A DNA stretch of 9,119 nt, from the NCBI GenBank assembly GCA_003164655.1, contig PLTW01000055.1:1-9119 (forward strand), in the 5' to 3' direction. The position numbers and the translations under genes were made by a program. Source of the DNA: Actinomycetota bacterium (lineage in GTDB: Bacteria; Actinomycetota; Thermoleophilia; UBA2241). Below are positions 5,676 through 9,119 of the stretch, one piece after another. How positions within the stretch are numbered: the stretch's first letter is position 1; every line of letters begins with the position of its first letter. Below the pieces are notes generated by a model that was not told the origin of the DNA, did not search any database, and saw only the letters and a list, made by a program, of their open reading frames with translations.

Positions 5676-7637
5676 GTGGAGCAGCGAGGGCTTTCCAAGG
5701 CCGATGAGGCGGTTCTCCTGCGCCGTGCGAAGCGTGGAGACAGGGCGGCCCAAGAGCGGCTTGTTAAGGCGTGCAAGCCGCTTATCCGTGCGATGGCCTG
5801 GCGCTACGAAAGCGAGGACATACCCTTCGAGGACCTGCTCCAAGATGGGCAGCTCGCCGTGCTTGAAGCGATCGCGCGCTACGACCTGGGCGTGGGTGCC
5901 CGGCTCAGCACCTATGCCAAGCCCCTCATCGCGGGCGCATTTGAGAAGCGCCGCGGCGAGGCGGCTCGCGAGGGGGTGAATCGGGACCGAGGAAGGACGC
6001 CCTTCGACGGTGACCTGCAGGTCGACAAGAAGCGGCCCGGCATCGGCTGCGCAGACGACGAAGGGGCCGAGCCAGACGACGAAGAGGCGAACAGTACCGA
6101 GCCCGGGGACGACTCCGAACTGGGAATCTCAGAGGACGACTGCGGCGAAGAGCCGATCGGAGGCGGCTGGACGGACCAGCGCGCAGCCGTGGCGCGCGGC
6201 CCTGCCACACAAGAGCAGCGGTTCGCCGACGTTCGCAGGCAGCTGACGAAGGAGCTGCAGCCCGAGAAGATCGACGACGCGGCATGGAGCTGGCTTGCGA
6301 GCGCAGGCCTCCTCGAACGCGCCCAGGCGGGCACGGTTTCGACTGGCTACCTTGCGCAGCAGCACGAAACCCTGCGCCGCAGCCGCACTGTCTTTGCCCA
6401 TTTGCCGGACGAGCGCGCAGTCGCCCTGGCGCACATCGTGGCTCACGCGGTGACGAGCGGCTCCGTCGTCGAGCGCGCGCTGCGTGCCGAGCAGGTCAAG
6501 CTCCTGCGTCGCTGGCCCGGCATCCTGAAGGGCGAGCTCGACTATGCCAGCTCAGCGGCCTGGCGCCGGCAGCTCAACCGCGAGATCGCGGAGCACATCC
6601 GCGCCGCGCAGCCCCACCTACAACCGCACGTGGTGCACGACGACCCTGCCTACCGCGCCGCACTGCAGGCCGACCTCAAGGACATCGACCGCTTGAGCGA
6701 GAGGGCGGTCGCAGAGATGCAATCGAGCCCGCTTGGCTGTGCCCGCCTGCGGGCCTTTCGCAAGCGAACCTTGGGCGACCAGCTCATTGCACGGCACGAG
6801 GTTGGGCGCTGGGTCGAAGGGCAGGCAGACCGGGAGGGCCCGCCGGCTCAGGCCTACGTGCGAGTGCCGATCGGCGATGATCAAGCCGATGTCAGCGCGG
6901 ACGAGGCGCCGCCCGGGCTGGAGCAGCGCCTCGCCCGCGGCCGCTGGCTTGAGCGTGAGCTGCGACGTATCCGCGACGACGATGCTCCGCTGCCCCCGCC
7001 GGAGCCGGCGCAGACTCTCTCCTACGCTGAGGCAAAGACCATCAAGATCCGCCCCGACGGCCCGCTCGCCCAGCTGAAGTCGCTGGCCGAATCGCTCTGC
7101 GACCGACACGGCTGGCGCGAGGACGAGGCCGTGAGCTTCGTCCTGAGCGGCAACTGGCCCGTCTTTGAGCTTCGCGGCGTGACGCAGCGCAGCGGGGTGT
7201 ACGCCGCCGCCTCGAAGATCGTCCTGGAGGTGGACCCGCGCAGTGACGCTAACGATGTCCTGCGCCTCTACCAGAGGCGCCGCGAAGCGCTTGGCGTCGC
7301 GCGCGACGGGCTGCCCATGGACGAGCGCAGCCTCAAGCTCGCCGTCTTCGCCGAGGCGAAGTGGCAACCCGGCCTCTCCTGGAGCGAGCTGCGCGAGAAG
7401 TGGAAGGTCGAGCATCCCGAGGATGAGGCGCGTCTCGACCTTGACGACAAGCATGCCAAGAAGTTCGCCAGGGAGTGTCGCCGGGCGTGGTCTCGTGTGA
7501 CCGGCGAGGACTGGCCGCGCCCCAGCGACTGGGCCAGACGCGTGCCGGAAGGGATGCGCGAGAATGCCTCCTGGCGCAACGCCTACCTGCTCGAAGAGCT
7601 CACCAAGGAAAGGAGACGCCGTGCGGGCACCAGCTGA
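5676..7637 (+). CDS. Sigma-70 region 2 protein with long unassigned C-terminal part
   Basis: The first 90 or so residues of this 653-aa protein match sigma-70 region 2: AKRGDRAAQERLV (region 1.2/2.1), the core-binding EDLLQDGQLAVLEAIARYD (about 52-70), and ARLSTYAKPLIAGAF (about 75-89). The latter resembles group 3 (SigB/SigF-type) factors, whose STYAVPMI lacks the paired tryptophans of primary sigmas. A highly acidic linker follows (about 126-160). I cannot find a region 4 promoter-binding domain. Residues about 470-610 look like a compact conserved domain (VSFVLSGNWP, KIVLEVDPRSDANDVLRLY, LSWSELREKW) reminiscent of uncharacterised mobile-element proteins. The frame is open from a GTG at 5631, but that codon lies in the putative operator; GTG 5676, 4 bases after GGGAGG, is more likely. 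Acting as a sigma-like or core-binding regulator is inference. Confidence 0.78.
   Translation: MEQRGLSKADEAVLLRRAKRGDRAAQERLVKACKPLIRAMAWRYESEDIPFEDLLQDGQLAVLEAIARYDLGVGARLSTYAKPLIAGAFEKRRGEAAREGVNRDRGRTPFDGDLQVDKKRPGIGCADDEGAEPDDEEANSTEPGDDSELGISEDDCGEEPIGGGWTDQRAAVARGPATQEQRFADVRRQLTKELQPEKIDDAAWSWLASAGLLERAQAGTVSTGYLAQQHETLRRSRTVFAHLPDERAVALAHIVAHAVTSGSVVERALRAEQVKLLRRWPGILKGELDYASSAAWRRQLNREIAEHIRAAQPHLQPHVVHDDPAYRAALQADLKDIDRLSERAVAEMQSSPLGCARLRAFRKRTLGDQLIARHEVGRWVEGQADREGPPAQAYVRVPIGDDQADVSADEAPPGLEQRLARGRWLERELRRIRDDDAPLPPPEPAQTLSYAEAKTIKIRPDGPLAQLKSLAESLCDRHGWREDEAVSFVLSGNWPVFELRGVTQRSGVYAAASKIVLEVDPRSDANDVLRLYQRRREALGVARDGLPMDERSLKLAVFAEAKWQPGLSWSELREKWKVEHPEDEARLDLDDKHAKKFARECRRAWSRVTGEDWPRPSDWARRVPEGMRENASWRNAYLLEELTKERRRRAGTS
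7610..7615 (+). promoter_or_regulatory. Ribosome binding site deciding the integrase start
   Basis: AAGGAG lies 5 bases before the GTG at 7621 and within the end of the preceding gene. An upstream in-frame ATG (7564) and a downstream ATG (7651) lack comparable sites. Confidence 0.7.
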
Positions 7638-8898
7638 CGATCGCGGAAAGATGCGAGGCGGCGTGCGCCCTCGCGGCGGCGGCTACTCATTCACGATCAA
7701 CCTCGGCGTCATGCCGGCCCAGCGCTGCAACGACTGCAACGCGCGCTTCTGGCGCGACCGCAAAGCGCTGCGCTCATGTCCTAAGTGCGGTGGCAGCCTG
7801 CGCGACACTCACGAGCGCCGCCAGCAGACGCAAGACGGCTTTGCCAGACTGAAGGAGGCGGTCAAGGCTCGCACCGACGCCATGCATGACCTCGGGCAAG
7901 GCACCTACGTGGTGCAAGCCAACGTCACGCTCGCTGAATACCTTCAGGAGGAGTGGCTGCCCAGTCTCGAGATCAGCCCGCTGCGTCCCACGACACTGGC
8001 CTCCTACGAGTCGCACGTGCGCAACCATCTCGCGCCGACCAAGCTGGGCGGCGTACGCCTGCAGCAGCTGCGCCGCGAGCAGATCGCCAAGCACTACGCC
8101 TGGCTGCTCGCCGAGGGTCGCTGCGACGGTGAGAGCAAGCCGATGTCGGCCTCGACGCTGCGCAGAATACACGCGACACTTCATCGCGCCTTGCGCGATG
8201 CGGTCCGTTCACGCTGGATACCACTCAACCCAGCCAACGATGTCGAGTTGCCGCGAGTCGACAGCAAAGAGCGCCCGACGTGGGACTCAACGCAGGTTCG
8301 CAGCTTCTTGGAGACGGTGAGGGCGGATCGACTCGCCCCGCTGTGGCTCTTGTACTCGACCACGGGTGCGCGACGCGGCGAGCTCCTTGCGCTGCGCTGG
8401 GACGCGGTCGACCTCGACGCCGGCACCATCAGCATCCGCCGCGCCATGACAGAGGCTGGTGGGGCCATCACCGTGGGCGAACCGAAGACGCGCAGCGGGA
8501 AGCGCACGATTGCCATCGACCCTGCTTCAGTCGCCGCGCTGAGGTCTCAGCACAGGACCCAATTGACGGAGCGCCTGGCGGCTGGCGCGCGTTGGCAGGA
8601 CAAGGATCTGGTCTTCTCGACAGACGAAGGCCAGTGGCTCCTGCCGAACCGGGTGTCGAGTGCCTTCATCGCAACCGTCAAGCGATCGGAGCTGCCGGCG
8701 TTGAGTCTGCACGGATTGCGCCACAGCTTTGCCACCATCGCGCTCGTGGAGCGCAAGCTGCCGGTGACGGTCGTGAGCAGGCGGTTGGGACACGCCAACG
8801 TGAGCATCACGCTCGACATCTACAGCCATGCTATGAGTCGCCAGGACGAAGAGGCTGCCTTGGACATGGCCAGCGTCATCGTGCCGCAGGACTTCTGA
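7621..8898 (+). CDS. int: Tyrosine recombinase (integrase) with zinc-ribbon in the N-terminal domain
   Basis: This 425-aa phage/ICE-type integrase would insert and excise the element by strand exchange at att sites. The N terminus looks like an AP2-like arm-binding domain (GGVRPRGGGYSFTINLG) that is interrupted by a zinc ribbon with CNDC and CPKC pairs (Cys36, 39, 53, 56), then resumes with ERRQQTQDGFARLKEA. The core-binding SAM-like domain spans about 100-210. The catalytic domain has Arg251 (TTGARRGELLALRW), Lys289 (EPKTRSGKR), His364 and Arg367 (LHGLRHSFAT), His391 (RRLGH) and nucleophile Tyr401 (DIYSH), a complete set. The GTG start overlaps the previous gene by 17 bases, so expression should be coupled to the sigma-like gene and to the XRE-controlled promoter. 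It points toward the probable attachment site at the right edge. Confidence 0.95.
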   Translation: MRAPADDRGKMRGGVRPRGGGYSFTINLGVMPAQRCNDCNARFWRDRKALRSCPKCGGSLRDTHERRQQTQDGFARLKEAVKARTDAMHDLGQGTYVVQANVTLAEYLQEEWLPSLEISPLRPTTLASYESHVRNHLAPTKLGGVRLQQLRREQIAKHYAWLLAEGRCDGESKPMSASTLRRIHATLHRALRDAVRSRWIPLNPANDVELPRVDSKERPTWDSTQVRSFLETVRADRLAPLWLLYSTTGARRGELLALRWDAVDLDAGTISIRRAMTEAGGAITVGEPKTRSGKRTIAIDPASVAALRSQHRTQLTERLAAGARWQDKDLVFSTDEGQWLLPNRVSSAFIATVKRSELPALSLHGLRHSFATIALVERKLPVTVVSRRLGHANVSITLDIYSHAMSRQDEEAALDMASVIVPQDF

Positions 8899-8914
8899 GC
8901 GCTCCCCCGCGCTC
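8897..8914 (+). terminator. Weak GC hairpin at the integrase stop
   Basis: GAGCGC (8897-8902) and GCGCTC (8909-8914) can pair around a 6-base C-rich loop, overlapping the int stop codon. There is no T-tract, so it is only a possible terminator. Confidence 0.25.
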
Positions 8915-8975
8915 CGGCACCACTCGCCTGAAGCCCATCCAGGCATACCCACGCCCATGGAGACACAACACACGC

Positions 8976-8997
8976 GTTGGCTGAATGTTGGCTGATT
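8976..8997 (+). repeat. Tandem 11-bp repeat, candidate integrase arm-type sites
   Basis: GTTGGCTGAAT (8976-8986) is followed directly by GTTGGCTGATT (8987-8997), 10 of 11 identical. The 11-base period puts both on one face of the helix. It lies between int and the probable attachment core, where tyrosine integrases bind arm sites through their N-terminal domain. Binding is inferred. Confidence 0.45.
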
Positions 8998-9095
8998 TGC
9001 CTTCCGTGCTCAATGTCGCACTGATCCAGCGCAGCAGGAAATGGCTCTGAGCAGCGCTTTTTCGCTACACGGTGCGGCGGATGGAAGGCGGAAGG

Positions 9096-9119
9096 TGGTG
9101 CCCCCAACGGAATTCGAAT
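9096..9119 (-). tRNA. 3' end of a tRNA gene (partial) or attachment-site copy of one
   Basis: On the minus strand the last bases read, in order, T-loop TTCGAAT, T-stem TTCCG-type strand ending at T65, a 7-base acceptor strand TGGGGGC, discriminator A and encoded CCA. Every segment length fits positions 53-76 of a tRNA. The pair at 53-61 would be A-U instead of the near-universal G-C. The tRNA 3' end points toward int, the usual arrangement for an element integrated in a tRNA gene, so the att core should lie here. The window ends before the anticodon, so the identity is unknown, and an intact gene cannot be told from a partial att duplicate. Confidence 0.5.

Noticed and set aside
6400..6500. 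Possible sigma region 4 in the segment HLPDERAVALAHIV of the sigma-like protein
   Set aside because: The opening resembles the start of region 4, but no helix-turn-helix pattern follows at the right distance, so I do not call it.
6618..7454. Minus-strand open frame of 278 aa inside the sigma-like gene
   Set aside because: It runs antisense to the conserved-looking C-terminal domain and has no RBS or motif; treated as a shadow.
9040..9070. Terminator-like AGCG, T-rich stretch, CGCT near the right edge
   Set aside because: The stem is only 4 bp and the T-run is in the loop rather than after the stem, so it does not fit an intrinsic terminator.
1..9119. CRISPR array, insertion sequence, toxin-antitoxin pair or retron
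   Set aside because: I looked for regularly spaced repeats, transposase motifs, terminal inverted repeats, reverse transcriptase motifs and small paired genes and saw none.

Overview
The window is GC-rich, uses GTG starts for several genes, and reads as one end of an integrated mobile element (prophage, phage satellite or integrative element) in what is most likely an actinobacterial host. That host assignment is inferred from GC content, start-codon use and the style of the integrase and primase-polymerase. No rRNA or housekeeping gene is visible to confirm it.

Layout. A control region (about 5506-5675) separates two divergent operons. The leftward operon (minus strand) runs: a small XRE-family repressor, a small protein resembling an excisionase/MerR-type DNA-binding protein, an 840-residue primase-polymerase/ATPase fusion, a 308-base noncoding gap, single-stranded DNA-binding protein, a ParB-domain/DNA methyltransferase fusion, and a helix-turn-helix protein cut by the left edge. 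The rightward operon (plus strand) holds a 653-residue protein with a sigma-70 region 2 at its N terminus and a long unassigned C-terminal part, followed by a tyrosine recombinase whose start overlaps the end of that gene. Beyond the recombinase are a tandem 11-bp repeat that may be an integrase arm site and, at the very edge, a sequence with the geometry of a tRNA 3' end, probably the attachment site.

How it may work. The XRE protein probably binds two near-identical direct repeats exactly 80 bp apart in the divergent control region. One lies between the xre start and the intergenic centre, the other over a candidate promoter for the rightward operon. This looks like a lysogeny-type switch that would control both the leftward replication module and the rightward sigma-like protein plus integrase. 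The replication module carries its own primase-polymerase with a fused ATPase and its own SSB. The gap between these two genes holds a cluster of about eight copies of a decamer (GGTGCTGCCA), some spaced near 11 bp, next to a relatively AT-rich stretch; this is a candidate replication origin or regulator-binding array.

The most novel points are the sigma-region-2 fusion lacking a recognisable region 4, the decamer array with its perfect hairpin, and the zinc-ribbon insertion in the N-terminal domain of the integrase.
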